A DNA stretch of 64,000 nucleotides. It comes from Babesia bovis T2Bo (taxonomy: Eukaryota; Apicomplexa; Aconoidasida; Piroplasmida; Babesiidae). A program made the translations under genes and the position numbers. Location of the stretch: the NCBI RefSeq assembly GCF_000165395.2, contig NC_010574.1, positions 372,001 to 436,000 on the forward strand. The letters run 5' to 3'. This document shows, piece after piece, positions 20,944-31,767 of this stretch. Positions within the stretch are counted from its first letter, which is position 1; every line of letters starts with the position of its first letter. The notes under the pieces are model-generated. The model ran no database searches, had not been told where the DNA came from, and saw only the letters and a list, made by a program, of their open reading frames with translations.

Positions 20944-22509
20944 TTATTGTTCATTTAGCAGTTCATCAAGGTCATCATTCCATGCTTGTTTGGTTTTTTC
21001 CAGGTCAACCTTGACATCGGCAGCGAACGATCGCTGTGCAGTTACTTTCGTTTGTACTTGTTCCGTGGTGACTGACAAGATGTCTTCCGGTTCGTTTGCG
21101 GGTTCTGACACTCGTGCCGATGGCGGCCACGGCTCATTTGCTAATATCTCGTCGTATATATCCAAATCATCATCCCATACCTGCTTGGCTGTGTTGAGAC
21201 GTTCGGGGGCAGTTATGGGTTCCTTCACTGGTTGCCCTGATGTCTTGTTCATGTTACATTGTTCTGTAAGTGAACTGTCTGATATAACAGCTGTATTGGG
21301 GTTTATATCATGTTCCCGAGAAGTAGGTTCTTTCCCATATGCAGACTCCGTTTCAACGTGTTCTGCAACTTGTGTTACATTGGGGTTATAACCGCACTTT
21401 ATAGCCGAGGAACGTATAAATTCCATATCAAGCTCGAAGTCGAGGACACGAGTGGGTTGCACGAAAATCAATTGAAGTGGCGTCAATTGCTTCTGATGCA
21501 TACGCGACATGCTTTGGATAGCTTCCATTAAATAATCCTCCTTCAAACTCATAGAGGATTTGCTTAAGTCAGCGTACATATTATGTATTTTCCCATTTAT
21601 TTCCTTCAAATGTGCATTCTCATCACTTAGTCGTTCGATTGTCACCTGAAGCTCGGCTACTTGTCTCTGTAAATCTAGGTAAGCACAATAATCTATTTCA
21701 TGTGGCGACTTTGAGGCCTTGTTAGCTGATACTGACCTAAGGTGGACTACTTCACGGGCCAACATCCTGGCAATGGCTATTGCCCTGTCCTGCCTGGACA
21801 TAGCATCTCTAAGGCGCTGTTCAATGGGTATATTCCCAGTTATTAAAGAGTTACGTTCTTCGGCAATCAACTCAATCTGTGCGTTTGCGATTTTAAGCTG
21901 GTCCTTGAGGCTTCGTATTTCAGCGGCACGTTCGGAGACCTCAGCACAGCGAGTCTTCATCACGTTAAAAGTAGCCGCATTGTCCTCCAGGAGACCTGGG
22001 ATAGAGTAACAAGAAGCAAGGGGCAACTTACCACATAAAGCAGCAATGCGCGATTCCTGAGACTTAGTCTCAAGTTCGGCGTTGGTTACAACTGACCGCA
22101 AGCTTGAATTTTCCGAAGTAAGCAATTCAACTTGGTTCGTAAGCGCTGCATTACTCTTACGTAACGATAGATTCTGATGTGCTAGTTGTTCTAGCTCGCG
22201 GTTAAAGTCAGTCAACGACTGATACGTTTCATCCAGTTGCTGTGCCAGACGCTCCACAGTTTCGTGGTTTGTCTTCAGCACAGCGTTCAGCTGTTCCACG
22301 CATCCTTCGCCATATCTTAACTCCAGGGAAGCTACACACTCACGGCGCGTTTCGCGGTATATATCATTAAGTGCGCGTGAATGAGGGTCGTCACGAATCG
22401 ATGTGTTACCGTCACGTGTTTCCACGGAGTCGTAAGTACCTTCCGGGGCATTATCGCTATCAGCGCCTTCAGCTAAAATGCCGTCAACGAACCCCTTTAG
22501 GAAGTGCAT
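20944..22509 (-). CDS. Coiled-coil protein with repeated acidic-Trp motifs
   Basis: A 521-residue single-exon protein. After an acidic N-terminus, residues about 45-340 form long coiled coils (AALTNQVELLTSENSSLRSV, EIRSLKDQLKIANAQIELIA). The C-terminal about 160 residues are disordered and acidic and contain two copies of a short motif: TAKQVWDDDLDIYDEIL around W445 and KTKQAWNDDLDELLNEQ around W510 at the very end, plus a WPP at about 461. Such tryptophan-acidic peptides often bind adaptor or coat appendages, and coiled coils with them occur in golgins and endocytic tethers. This role is inference; I do not recognise the family. Confidence 0.78.
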   Translation of the reverse strand: MHFLKGFVDGILAEGADSDNAPEGTYDSVETRDGNTSIRDDPHSRALNDIYRETRRECVASLELRYGEGCVEQLNAVLKTNHETVERLAQQLDETYQSLTDFNRELEQLAHQNLSLRKSNAALTNQVELLTSENSSLRSVVTNAELETKSQESRIAALCGKLPLASCYSIPGLLEDNAATFNVMKTRCAEVSERAAEIRSLKDQLKIANAQIELIAEERNSLITGNIPIEQRLRDAMSRQDRAIAIARMLAREVVHLRSVSANKASKSPHEIDYCAYLDLQRQVAELQVTIERLSDENAHLKEINGKIHNMYADLSKSSMSLKEDYLMEAIQSMSRMHQKQLTPLQLIFVQPTRVLDFELDMEFIRSSAIKCGYNPNVTQVAEHVETESAYGKEPTSREHDINPNTAVISDSSLTEQCNMNKTSGQPVKEPITAPERLNTAKQVWDDDLDIYDEILANEPWPPSARVSEPANEPEDILSVTTEQVQTKVTAQRSFAADVKVDLEKTKQAWNDDLDELLNEQ

Positions 22510-22722
22510 CCTAGAAGGTTCCGGTGACTGTACCCAAAGGCGGCCACCACCGAGTTGTATTCGGCTTATATAATGGCGTAATTATATAGCATGTAGTCCA
22601 TGCTCGTGACACGGGGCATAACTGCCGCACGAGTTGGTTGTGCCGGGGCCCTATTGGTCTTACACAGTGGGATTCGCGCGCGCCTCCGGACATCCAGACA
22701 CTAGATACTGTCTACGATATTA

Positions 22723-24458
22723 TCAGCGCACATGCTCATATTGCGCGAACATGTCACTTTCTGGTACTAATATCAGTTCATGGACGTCTATCCCGCATCC
22801 GGCAATGTCACCGGTTACAGATCGACTGGTGTCATTTTTCTTGGTATGCGTAAGAGTAGCTCCACTACCCTGGTGTATCAGTGCCTTGGATGCAGCCACA
22901 ATATTATTGTCGTAGTGGCTGGTTAGTAGTGCAAGTTCCCAGTAGCTAGTTGCCCTTTTTGATAATACTGAAAAGACCATTCCATCACGGTCAACCACGG
23001 CCTCCACCGTTGGAACACGGTCAATGACCTTCGATACCTACGTGCCCTTGAATAGCATTATATCAAACCTACCTCCCTAAGTAGCGCTCGTGATATAGCT
23101 GTATCACAAACTAGACATAAGCTTAGCACTCCCTGGACTAGATGGACTAATGACTCCAGTTCAGATGAGACACCCTGGCACGTAGCTTGACTTGTAACCA
23201 TTTGTATAGTACGGACTACATTCCAACTATGGCATGGCATTGAGAATTGTAACTCCTTACGTTCATGCATTACCTGTCCCTGGCAAAGGAACTGTGCAGT
23301 GTTTTGAACCATACGACTGAGTTCCTGTACTATCCAATGGGATTGAGCTTGTAGTACCCTAGACAAAGACGCCGCAGCTTGAATCACACGCACATGTGTG
23401 GATGGATTCAGGGATGTAGCGGATTGAATTATAGCCTTCATGCGGTTTAGTATCTCGGTCTGTAAAGTTTCATTTACCAAAGCGCCAAACCTTGCAAGGC
23501 CAATGAGGCACTCGTCAAGCCTATCACCTGAACTTTGGGCCAGTATCCGTAGATAGAATGCAATAACATGCGATAAAATAGATTCAACATGGGTGTTACT
23601 GGTCTTTGCGTTATCACCCATGATGTTGAAGCTATGCTGCCGTTTGGCCAATGGGATGGAATTGACCAGGCGTATTACATTTAGGTTTACATTCGTGTCT
23701 TTATATATAACTTTTATTACCTTATCCAAATCGCTGATGGAGTATTGGTTAAGCACTTCACTGAGACTCTTGAGACACTCTTCCACTAATGCCTCATCAT
23801 TGCAGTTACAGCACTCCACACATAATTTAAGCAATGGTACATTAGGCCTCACATCGGCTGCAGCTAACCTGGCTACTAATGGTACAATCAACATGGGATC
23901 AGTTAGCAAATGCTTCTGGCAATGCCCTACCAAGCGATCACGAAGCTCAGCAGTTCTTTTGGAAATTAGCTGTTCGGTAGCAACCAAATTACTCGTGGAA
24001 GTCACTACCTTACGTGATTTGTTAGAGCTGTTCTTGGTACCCTTTTCGTTCTTCAATTCAGCTATCTTCCTTTGACCTGCGTACTCCACAGAGTCCTCGT
24101 CATCATCAACTAGCAATTCATATGATATACGTGGCATAAGATGCACTGCCACAGCAACTAGTGACCTCAAAGCCAGTCGTGAGACGTATTCCTTAAGTTC
24201 ATCAGTACCACCACCCTTCCTATCGACCATATCAAAAAGGATAGCCACACTTTCAAGTCCATTTTCGGGTTCAGCAGTTGCCTCCGTACATATCTTGGCC
24301 ACTATACGTTTGTAACTATCCAGGGTAGTCAGACGCTGCAAGTTTATTGGCGGAGCACGCTGGGCTCTGGCATCGCGTTTGGGATTCTTAGCAACTAGCT
24401 GCTTACGACGTGTCTTTTTAATAGTACTACTACGTTTTTTAGGTAATATGGCGTGCAT
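22723..24458 (-). CDS. NOC3: Nucleolar complex protein 3 (NOC3) homologue, two exons
   Basis: Noc3 acts with Noc2 in pre-60S ribosome maturation and export, and in yeast also in replication licensing. Minus-strand coding exons 24458-23073 and 23037-22723 are joined by a 35-nt GT-AG intron and give 566 residues. A basic N-terminus (LPKKRSSTIKKTRRKQ) precedes the NOC3 helical domain (YVSRLALRSLVAVAVHLMPR). The HVESILSHVIAFYLRILAQS and CLIGLARFGALVNETLQTEI stretch matches the family. The second exon supplies the CBF-domain end (SYWELALLTSHYDNNIVAAS). The ATG at 24458 was chosen because the longer frame upstream starts only at a TTG. A further intron near the C-terminus cannot be excluded. It sits 72 nt downstream of NIP7, another 60S assembly factor, on the same strand. 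Confidence 0.8.
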
Positions 24459-24530
24459 TGCGATATGATGTGTAAATAGATTAATACTGGTTTGTACCAA
24501 TGACTCTATGTACCACGACAGGAATGGATA

Positions 24531-25392
24531 TCAAATGATTTCAGCTTCGTGACGTAAGTATTCACCAATATCAGCCTAAACATCCTTTGTGATGCATACA
24601 AATCCATACCTGGTGGAAGACAGCGACATCATCGGGAAGCGATGTTTTCAAGGCCTCCGTTGACTTGGAAGTGACCCCGAAGCCAAGGGGTAGGTTGTTG
24701 TACATAACAACAACACCGCCATTTTGAGGAATGTCTTCACTCATTTGGCCAATGTGTTTCTGTAAATATGGATACCGCCCAGAATCTACCTACCTTGGCT
24801 ACATTGTTGCCATATACAAACGACTGTTCACCCGTTTTCAACCAGACCTTGCTCTTTGAGTAATGTGCCAGGTAATGTAAAGCGGTGATGTGAAGTCGGA
24901 ATTGCTTCGACTTGGTAAATTTGCCCAGGCATACTCCAGCAGATATCTGGGATGACATTAGATAGGCATGTAGCAAACTGTGCAAAGTATTCACAACCAA
25001 TGGGACACTTATAAACCCCCAGTGCTACAAATTGGACATATTATCTCAGTAATAGTAACCAGGTTACTACGATATAACCATTGAGTCCATGGCAGAGAAT
25101 GGGTATCTAATTGTCAAAAGGGACCTACCAGGTTCTTGTGGCTGATACATCCGCTGTACTTCAGTATGGATTCGCTGTAAACTATAACGCAAGAAAGTGG
25201 AAACATACCTCATGTAGTACACCCGCTCACGGTGAAGCCTGAAGACAAACGGTGATCCAGAATCACCATCATTAACCATATCCACAACTTTATTGCCGAT
25301 GCTGTAGGTCATATAGATATAAGAAGTAGAACCAACTATGCAGCAAGCTTCTGGAAAACCAGTTGAGCTTCATCCTCGCTCAGAGGACGCAT
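24531..25392 (-). CDS. NIP7: 60S ribosome biogenesis protein NIP7, six exons
   Basis: PUA-domain protein needed for 27S pre-rRNA processing and 60S assembly. Minus-strand coding exons are 25392-25337, 25301-25209, 25174-25129, 24946-24794, 24759-24610 and 24575-24531, giving exactly 180 residues, the family length. Conserved parts: [20 protein letters not shown]; the [20 protein letters not shown] block; [31 protein letters not shown] and [13 protein letters not shown]; and the end [18 protein letters not shown]. Four introns are 34-35 nt. The third is 182 nt (25128-24947), far outside the local norm, and may host an RNA. NOC3 follows in tandem. Splice sites are fixed by phase and conservation, so the model is strong. 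Confidence 0.94.
24979..25110 (-). ncRNA. Possible H/ACA snoRNA in the NIP7 intron
   Basis: Inside the oversized NIP7 intron, on the transcript strand, an AGATAA (25046-25041) fits the H-box consensus ANANNA. An ACA at 24981-24979 follows 60 nt later and is succeeded by GTT. Between them lies a hairpin with an inner CACT/AGTG stem (25006-25009 with 25021-25024) and an outer CCAAT/ATTGG stem (24997-25001 with 25031-25035), leaving an internal loop between them. The 5' half has hairpins at 25078-25092 and 25054-25068. The layout and about 130-nt size fit a box H/ACA RNA, but the 5' hairpin is not canonical and the boundaries are estimates. Confidence 0.3.
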
Positions 25393-25430
25393 GGTGAAGC
25401 CGTGGTTGCGATATAGGTTACTAAATAAGT

Positions 25431-25652
25431 ATGGCGGAACTTTGGCCGCATAAAATTAGTACTTATATTTCTAAAATAGCATTTCTAGGTTATTTGAAGC
25501 CTATGTGTGGTATGTGTAATCTTGGGTTGACGCTAGGAGAATATACGACACTCAGTGCGATAGTCTTACAGAAGACGCTAGAACATAAGCTAAAAGAATA
25601 TTCTGGAGTATCCAGAAATGTGATACCTAAATTCAGTGATGGAAGAAGATGA
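25431..25652 (+). CDS. Possible small gene, structure unresolved
   Basis: An ATG at 25431, 38 nt from the divergent NIP7 start, opens a 73-codon frame starting MAELWPHKIS with a Cys pair and a Lys-rich end. GT-AG pairs at 25459-25488 and 25511-25537 would keep an open frame reading MAELWPHKIRLFEAYVWRI, but they are 30 and 27 nt, shorter than the window's other introns. A second frame at 25636-25893 may be part of it or noise. I recognise no family, and coding status is uncertain. Confidence 0.2.
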   Translation: MAELWPHKISTYISKIAFLGYLKPMCGMCNLGLTLGEYTTLSAIVLQKTLEHKLKEYSGVSRNVIPKFSDGRR

Positions 25653-25835
25653 TATACACCCAAGTGAAGTAGTAACTGATTCACTAAACAATAGATTGCG
25701 ATATATTACAGCGGTACATACATGCCGTTCTCAAGTGACTACCATCGGTGTTACACTGATTCATGTACACAGACGTGGGCGGCGCATGACCACTATGAGT
25801 CTGGCGGCACAGCCACCTGACCTCATGACCTTCCG

Positions 25836-26315
25836 CTATGCGCGCGCGTCTAAAGTTGCAGGTCGCCCCTTTCGGCCAACTACGGCATTATGAACCATTA
25901 TACAGCAACTTACAATGCTTCAGCTGCATACTTGAGCTTTTGATTACGCGCGCCAGGCGGTCATCTTCAGCAGCGAAAAGACGTTTACGCTCCCGTTCTA
26001 ATTCTGCATGACCAATTATTACTTGCATTCACATTATTACCTTTATCTACAATAAATGATAATTCACGTTTCAAGTTTTCGAGGCCTTTTCTGTACGCTT
26101 GCCACCTGTTCGCAAGTGAAGTCCATGCACCAAAGATAAACATAATAGCCTAATTAGATAGCAACTTACCTTTGAGGCGATACCATTTCTACATCTACCA
26201 CGGGGATGGCGCCGTCTCGCTTCTCCTCGGCGTATGATGAGTCTTGTAAGGTGGGCGTCACTCGGCACGCGATCGACCACCAGAGGTACATAAGCAAAAA
26301 ATTTGCCAAAGTCAT
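25836..26315 (-). CDS. Small protein with hydrophobic N-terminus, four exons
   Basis: Minus-strand exons 26315-26170, 26105-26041, 26003-25914 and 25879-25836 join in phase into 114 codons (introns 64, 37 and 34 nt). The product starts MTLANFLLMYLWWSIACRV, a hydrophobic signal peptide or membrane anchor. An acidic linker follows, then charged amphipathic helix (WQAYRKGLENLKRELSFIV, ELERERKRLFAAEDDRLARV) and a basic tail. No single exon is convincing alone; support comes from three consistent splice phases and the helical pattern. Without the last intron the protein would end differently (CKLLYNGS). It resembles small subunits of membrane complexes, but I cannot name one. Confidence 0.5.
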
Positions 26316-27081
26316 GTTTTTTTATTTAAGCTTTATCCTGTTTTCTTGAACCATTAAAAACCCATATATCACCTCGCATTATCTGCGCTGGCCACCTAAT
26401 GATATCAGGGTACGCCAATCTAGGAATACAGTGACGCGGAACAAAAAACAGCGCATACCGCCAGTAATAATTAGGTTTTAAGAGGACAACGGCTGCAAAA
26501 GTGGCGGCGGCGGGGCGTTGAAGAGTTGATAGTCCAACAACCTCGCAGCAGGAAAGTTTGCTGCGCGAGCACTTTAATGCCGGCGTGTACTTGCAATAAT
26601 CTTGTAATGTTTAAAAAATTTTTAATGGGATTTATTTTCGAAAGCTTTTAGGAAAGTCGAAGGTTACGACATCCACCCTCGTGAAGACGCCCTCGAGTCT
26701 ATCTTTATAGGTGACGCCTCCTGGTGAAATCGTTGCACGAAGCAGGCGAGGTTTTTGTTTTATACTTCTATTTCGTCTTTGTGTGTACGTGTGTAGGACG
26801 GCAACACCAGTGTGTGTTAATTGTCGGGGAAGCGCGTTCCCGTAGGTTCCACATCTACGGCAACTTGCTTATTGCCCATACCTGCTTAAACGTAGGTGGG
26901 CAATTTTTTTGGATTGTCATTGCAACCTCTATGTAGGAAGTAACAGGCGAGATAACATCGCTTGTTTCACTCTCCCGCTAATACGCGGGGTATCCTTTTG
27001 TAGTACGTATCGAAATCGATGTTGACTTAGCGTCATATTGAAGAAACGTTTTGGACATTCCTAGCAAAAGCAGTTTCCACA
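26316..27081. promoter_or_regulatory. Upstream region of the ApiAP2 gene
   Basis: About 770 nt between divergent genes. It includes a GC-rich patch around 26500-26605 with a 7-bp hairpin (CGCAGCA/TGCTGCG) and, further on, a 70-codon frame at 26724 without family resemblance. Its length, larger than most gaps here, suits a regulated promoter and 5' leader for the transcription factor gene, which is inference. I see no tRNA. Confidence 0.4.
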
Positions 27082-28443
27082 ATGGTAGTTGTCGAACAAA
27101 TAATGGAGCCCAGTGCACAGGAAGGGCATGCATCAGAACAACGCAGTATCTCTACCCCGATAAGAAACGCGGGGCCACAAGGCGGCCAACCTCCACGTGG
27201 AGGCGGTCGTGCTGCTAGGGGTGGTGGTAGGAAAACCCCGATACCTCCTCCACCACGTGCAACCCCTTCCAGCTCTTCTGGTTACCCAGGTGTTAGCTGG
27301 AATAAGCGCATGGGAGCATGGTTGGCCTTTTACTACGATGCCGACACTAGGAGGAGTCGTACGTTCCACCCAAAGTACTACGACTTTGACGTTGATAAGG
27401 CCAAGCAGGCTGCCATCGAGTTTATGCAGAACATTGATAAGCATCCTGGATGCAGCTTACGCAAGAGCCGCCGTGATACGAAGTCCAATGCCTTTTTGAA
27501 TGGTAAGTATGACATGGATAATCACTTTGGTGATTTACATGGACGTACACGTAAGCGTGGTGCTGCGAATCATATGCTCGCTGTCGACTTCAAGGGCAGA
27601 GGCGTGAAAGGGACGCTTACCTGCCCACCTACCCCAAATCCATTACCAGCGATATATGACATGGATAAGCTGCGTCACAACTTCCACGTTACGGCAGATC
27701 TCCTTGATCAATGCTACATGTCGAACTCCGGTACCATGGAGACGGAATACACAGGCAACACGGGTGTCATGGATAACAACTACCTCAGTGGATCCTTTGA
27801 GTCCCAGCAAGATTATGACAAGGGCTACCAGAGTCCAATGACATGGCAGTCATGCCAGAGTTTCTTTGGTAACCAAGAGTACTACGTTGATTCCCAGGGT
27901 TACGGCAACATGTCATATCTGGACGGTGATATGCCTTACATGTCTTCTGAGGGCACCATGTACAGGGAGACTGAGCCAGTGTACCAGAACGGCGCTACAG
28001 ACTCACGCCATCGTATGCAGTCTGGCGAAGGGCTGTTACCTGGTTCAGGGGAGCCACAGGGTCAGCATATGTTTACCTCGAGTTTCGACGCTTCTCCTAC
28101 CAAGGAGGAGCCGGATATACGTATGCTGATGCACTCGATAGCGCTAACTAACGGCGACAGTGTAGAAGGTTACGGCATGGACAACTATCAATTTGGGGAT
28201 AGTGCTGCTAATTACAGTGCCAACCCTGCGCAAAACTTTAGCGCAAACAGTAATACGGATTCTACCACCCAGGTAAATACGCCTCTTGGTAGCCCATACT
28301 TCTCTCCGTACGTACATACTCTTTATAACCACTTTCCGGAAGATTCGGAACTTAACCGTACATTCGGTTTCCAGAACCTCATTCTTGGGGGTGAAGGACA
28401 AACAAACCAGCAAACGCAGTCTGTGATGCCACCTCAAAGCTAA
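27082..28443 (+). CDS. ApiAP2 transcription factor, single AP2 domain
   Basis: A 453-residue member of the apicomplexan AP2 family, the main sequence-specific transcription factors of these parasites. The N-terminus is Gly/Arg/Pro-rich (PPRGGGRAARGGGRKTPIPP), which may contact nucleic acid. The AP2 fold spans about residues 67-120: the three-strand sheet YPGVSWNKRMGAWLAFYYD / RSRTFHPKYY and the helix DKAKQAAIEFMQNI. Residues after about 180 are low-complexity, rich in Gly, Tyr, Met, Ser and Asn (YMSSEGTMYRETEPVY), typical of a disordered transactivation region. No second AP2 domain, AT-hook or ACDC domain is seen. DNA target and stage are unknown. The coding region is a single exon after a long intergenic leader. 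Confidence 0.93.
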   Translation: MVVVEQIMEPSAQEGHASEQRSISTPIRNAGPQGGQPPRGGGRAARGGGRKTPIPPPPRATPSSSSGYPGVSWNKRMGAWLAFYYDADTRRSRTFHPKYYDFDVDKAKQAAIEFMQNIDKHPGCSLRKSRRDTKSNAFLNGKYDMDNHFGDLHGRTRKRGAANHMLAVDFKGRGVKGTLTCPPTPNPLPAIYDMDKLRHNFHVTADLLDQCYMSNSGTMETEYTGNTGVMDNNYLSGSFESQQDYDKGYQSPMTWQSCQSFFGNQEYYVDSQGYGNMSYLDGDMPYMSSEGTMYRETEPVYQNGATDSRHRMQSGEGLLPGSGEPQGQHMFTSSFDASPTKEEPDIRMLMHSIALTNGDSVEGYGMDNYQFGDSAANYSANPAQNFSANSNTDSTTQVNTPLGSPYFSPYVHTLYNHFPEDSELNRTFGFQNLILGGEGQTNQQTQSVMPPQS

Positions 28444-28480
28444 ATAACACACGCATTACATGTAAGCACATGGTAATTAA

Positions 28481-31400
28481 TCATTGTTGACGTTTATATA
28501 TAAATGGCGTGAATGGCTGCGCCTCTGGCTGGTCAGTGCCGCAGGCAACATACTCTTCAGGCTCGTCGGGGGTAGTGTCCCGGAGCAGTACTATGCCGTA
28601 ACTCCGGTCGGTGAATACAGGTTGGTAGCGACTGTCCTTTGGAGTCACTACGTACATAGCCTGCCGAGGTAGCAGACGACATGGGTTCTGTAGCAAAGTA
28701 GCACCGGACATCAAGTGGTCCACATTGGCTTCACCCATTTCGTCCAGGACGGCTGCATTTAGAAACTCGTTGTTACTCGATACCGATATGCCGTCACTAG
28801 TCATCACGACATCGTTGTTGTAATCCACACTGCTGCCGTCGCGCGAGGCGACGCTGGAGTGGCCTAGGGTAGCAGCTATACTGGCAACCTCCAGACGCTG
28901 GGAACGGCCGTCGGAATTAACCGATACGGAGTCATCCGGCATTATGGGCTTACCGTTGATATTGCCCCCTGAGTCCTCGACGTGCTCAACTGATTTGCCA
29001 CTTGCCATCCAGGCATGACGTTTGGCGGATATAGACAGCACAGCAGTGACCTCGCCCTTGTTGCTTTCCACAGGCTCGTCAGTCATATGGTGGACGTATT
29101 CAAACAGCTTGGGAGGCGCAGTGCAGAGCACCTTGTAACCGGTAGGTATCTGCAAATCACCGTTGATACCAATCAAGCAGGTTGGCTGGAGCGCTAGCGA
29201 GATGAAGTGCATAAATGGATGCCAAAACCAATATTGCGAGAACATCAGGAACCCAGCAACGGCCTCCAGGCGCATGTTACCACGGCAGGTGTACAATGAT
29301 GCTACGCAGTTCTGCCCACCAGCATCCATGAGGCCGGCCCCTAGGATAGCACCAAACTTGGCCATTACCTCCTGGTGCTTCTCACCGGCAATGTTCTTGA
29401 AGAGCTCACGCACCTGCATGACATCATTGCTGGTGTCTGCATTGCTCTGCTGCAATACAAGACCCAAGGCTATGAATGCACCTGAATATGATGTAACAAC
29501 GGAATTGTACCTACCCTGTCGAACAAAGTCTGCGCTGTCGGAAGAAAGTGCGTGCAAGAGGCGAAGTACATCCGGTTGAGGCGATGCCGCACACGTGATG
29601 CCAAGAGCTATGGCGGCAGCGTAACGCACATGTGGGTTGTATGAAGCAACCAGAAGCTTAAGCACCTTGGGTACTTCCTCGGGAGTGTTGCAAAGGACGA
29701 ACCCCAATGATATAACCGCAGCTCTGCGGACATCATCTGATACGTCCGATACAGAGGCATATAAAAGCGCCTTTACAACCTTGCTGGAGCCAGTGCCACA
29801 GTAGGCCATGGCATAGGCAAACATACCACCGTAGCGGACTACAGGATCATTATCCTTAGTCATCTTGGCTATCATAGAGTCTGCATCCTTTTCAAGACGG
29901 TATAATACCATGGCTATGGCCAGAGCACACGCGCGGGATATCTTCTCATGTTGAGTGTCGACGCAGCAGCTGTGCAGCGCATCCAACACCTCCAGGTTAC
30001 CGCTGCCAAACATTAGAAGGCCAATGCCTATGGCAGCGGCCTGGCCTGATACTGCATTGTTCTTTAGCAAAATGTTGTTCAGCTCTTCGTAGACCGCCCG
30101 GTCACATTGACCCATGCAAACCAGCCCTAAACCTAAAGCTGCACCGTGGTGAACGGCTTCCTCAACAGACTCGTTTTTAATATGCTGGGTCAAAATGTCA
30201 ACGGCCTCACTGTCATAATGGTTAGCCATTATCAAACCAATGGCGTATAAAGAACCGCCCTCTGAAAAAGCTTGCGAGCTGTTTGGAGACGAGCCTGGTA
30301 AATAAGCAGAAAGAACCTTCTTGCAGTTCTTTACGTAGCCCTAATGAGTATATAGAACACAGACACCAACGTACCTTATGGACCACACCGATAGATGCAG
30401 TGGCAGTGAATTTAGCCCAATGGTTGGCCTTTGCCAACCAGCCGATGTTGTCACGAAGGAAAAGGTCACAACAGGTACCAGCCTGCATTATTGCATGGGC
30501 CATAACCACTGCACTGTGGCATATACTGCTACGCTGGTCAATGGAAGTCATGTAATGCTCAAGTAAACGCAAGTCAGTATGGTTCTTGCGGTGCAAAAAT
30601 TGCAAATACAACTCGGTGGTACTGTCTCCAGATAGAATGTGCTTCACTCGATCGAATCTAATGTCATCAGGCACACTCAAAGCAACGGATGCCTTCATGC
30701 CGTTGAGAAATTTCTGGTCACCAATATCAACCAGATCGTAGCAAATTTGGTATGCACGTAAATGCTCATCCCTGATTATTATGTCATGCAATAGCTGAGC
30801 CATTGCATTTGCATCGTCAAGGCGATACAAACACGTGACCAGACTCTGATAATGGTTAATCAAAGTATCCTGAGACATGGATACAAGTATATCACGAATC
30901 TCCCGATAAAGCTGTAGACAGAAGTCACGACTAATGACATTCTCCAAAAGACCTATGGTGTAGTCGATCAGAGGCCCAGAGGAAGTGCTGTTCCTAAGGA
31001 TTTCACAGACAAAATCAAGACGACGGGAATCAAGGGCTATACCAATTGCATGTTGCTCATCACCAGAAGCTACGCTCATGGTTATTAGCTTGGTTACCAG
31101 CGACTCCAGTTGCTCTAGACAGGATGATAGCGGAAATATAAAACCTACGCTGAAAGCCACATACAACACCATTGGATATAGCCGAATTTTCGCCATCAAC
31201 GACCGCCTGGCGGTCACGAATATACTCATCAATGGCATTGGCGACGATGATGTTGACATACTCGGAGGACTCCTGAAGGTTGAAGTGCTCTCCTGCAGCC
31301 AGAGCATACTGCAAAGCCTTGGGGTAGTTACTCAAGTGGAAGTAGACCTTAGACAGTACCAGGGCCGCCAAATTACGGGTGGAGAAACTAGTATCGTTGT

Positions 31401-31671
31401 GTAATTGATGTCTGTGCAACATGAAGCCAGGAATCATACACATTGCCGTAAACAAAATAACCTACATTAATTCCAAACTGTCTGCTATTTCAGCCCAAAA
31501 CGTATCAACTAGGATATTTAGCTGACGTAAGCCTAGTTCGCGTGAAGCGTCGTCACGTTCGCTCAGCAGGGCTATCACAGGGTCAGCTGAACTGATGCGA
31601 TCCATAGGCTCATGACCGTTATATGCATCGGCAAGCGCCGAGCACTTATCAGGTGGTTGAGCCACCAACAT
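28481..31671 (-). CDS. RPN2: 26S proteasome regulatory subunit RPN2 (PSMD1), four exons
   Basis: The large base scaffold of the 19S particle, which docks the ubiquitin receptor Rpn13 and links base to lid. Minus-strand coding exons 31671-31466, 31411-31149, 31114-30375 and 30340-28481 give 1022 residues, the normal size. The N-terminal rod begins near ADPVIALLSERD and FWAEIADSLEL. The toroid of PC repeats runs through AAIGIGLLMFGSGNLEVLDA, VRYGGMFAYAMAYCGTGSSK and VRRAAVISLGFVLCNTPEEV to VRYAAAIALGITCA. The C-terminal region has QYWFWHPFMHFISLALQPTC and LPRQAMYVVTPKDSRYQPVF, ending in an acidic and then QPFTPFIY tail. Introns are 54, 34 and 34 nt. The 54-nt first intron is the least certain; its frame joins ELI to HQLHNDTSFSTRNLAAL as expected. 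Confidence 0.95.
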
Positions 31672-31767
31672 TGTGTATGATTGATACGTAGTTTACGGGT
31701 ATCACTATCAGGGCCTTCTTGCCCCAGCTAATCAGTGTCAAAACTAATATTAACAGTGGTTATATTA

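Noticed and set aside
24459..24500. Longer NOC3 N-terminus
   Set aside because: The open frame begins with TTG and adds a hydrophobic stretch unlike Noc3; the ATG at 24458 gives the usual basic start.
26540..26590. RNase P RNA-like GGAAAGT motif
   Set aside because: It resembles the CR-I core only over a few bases; I could not find a matching CR-V partner or the expected helices downstream.
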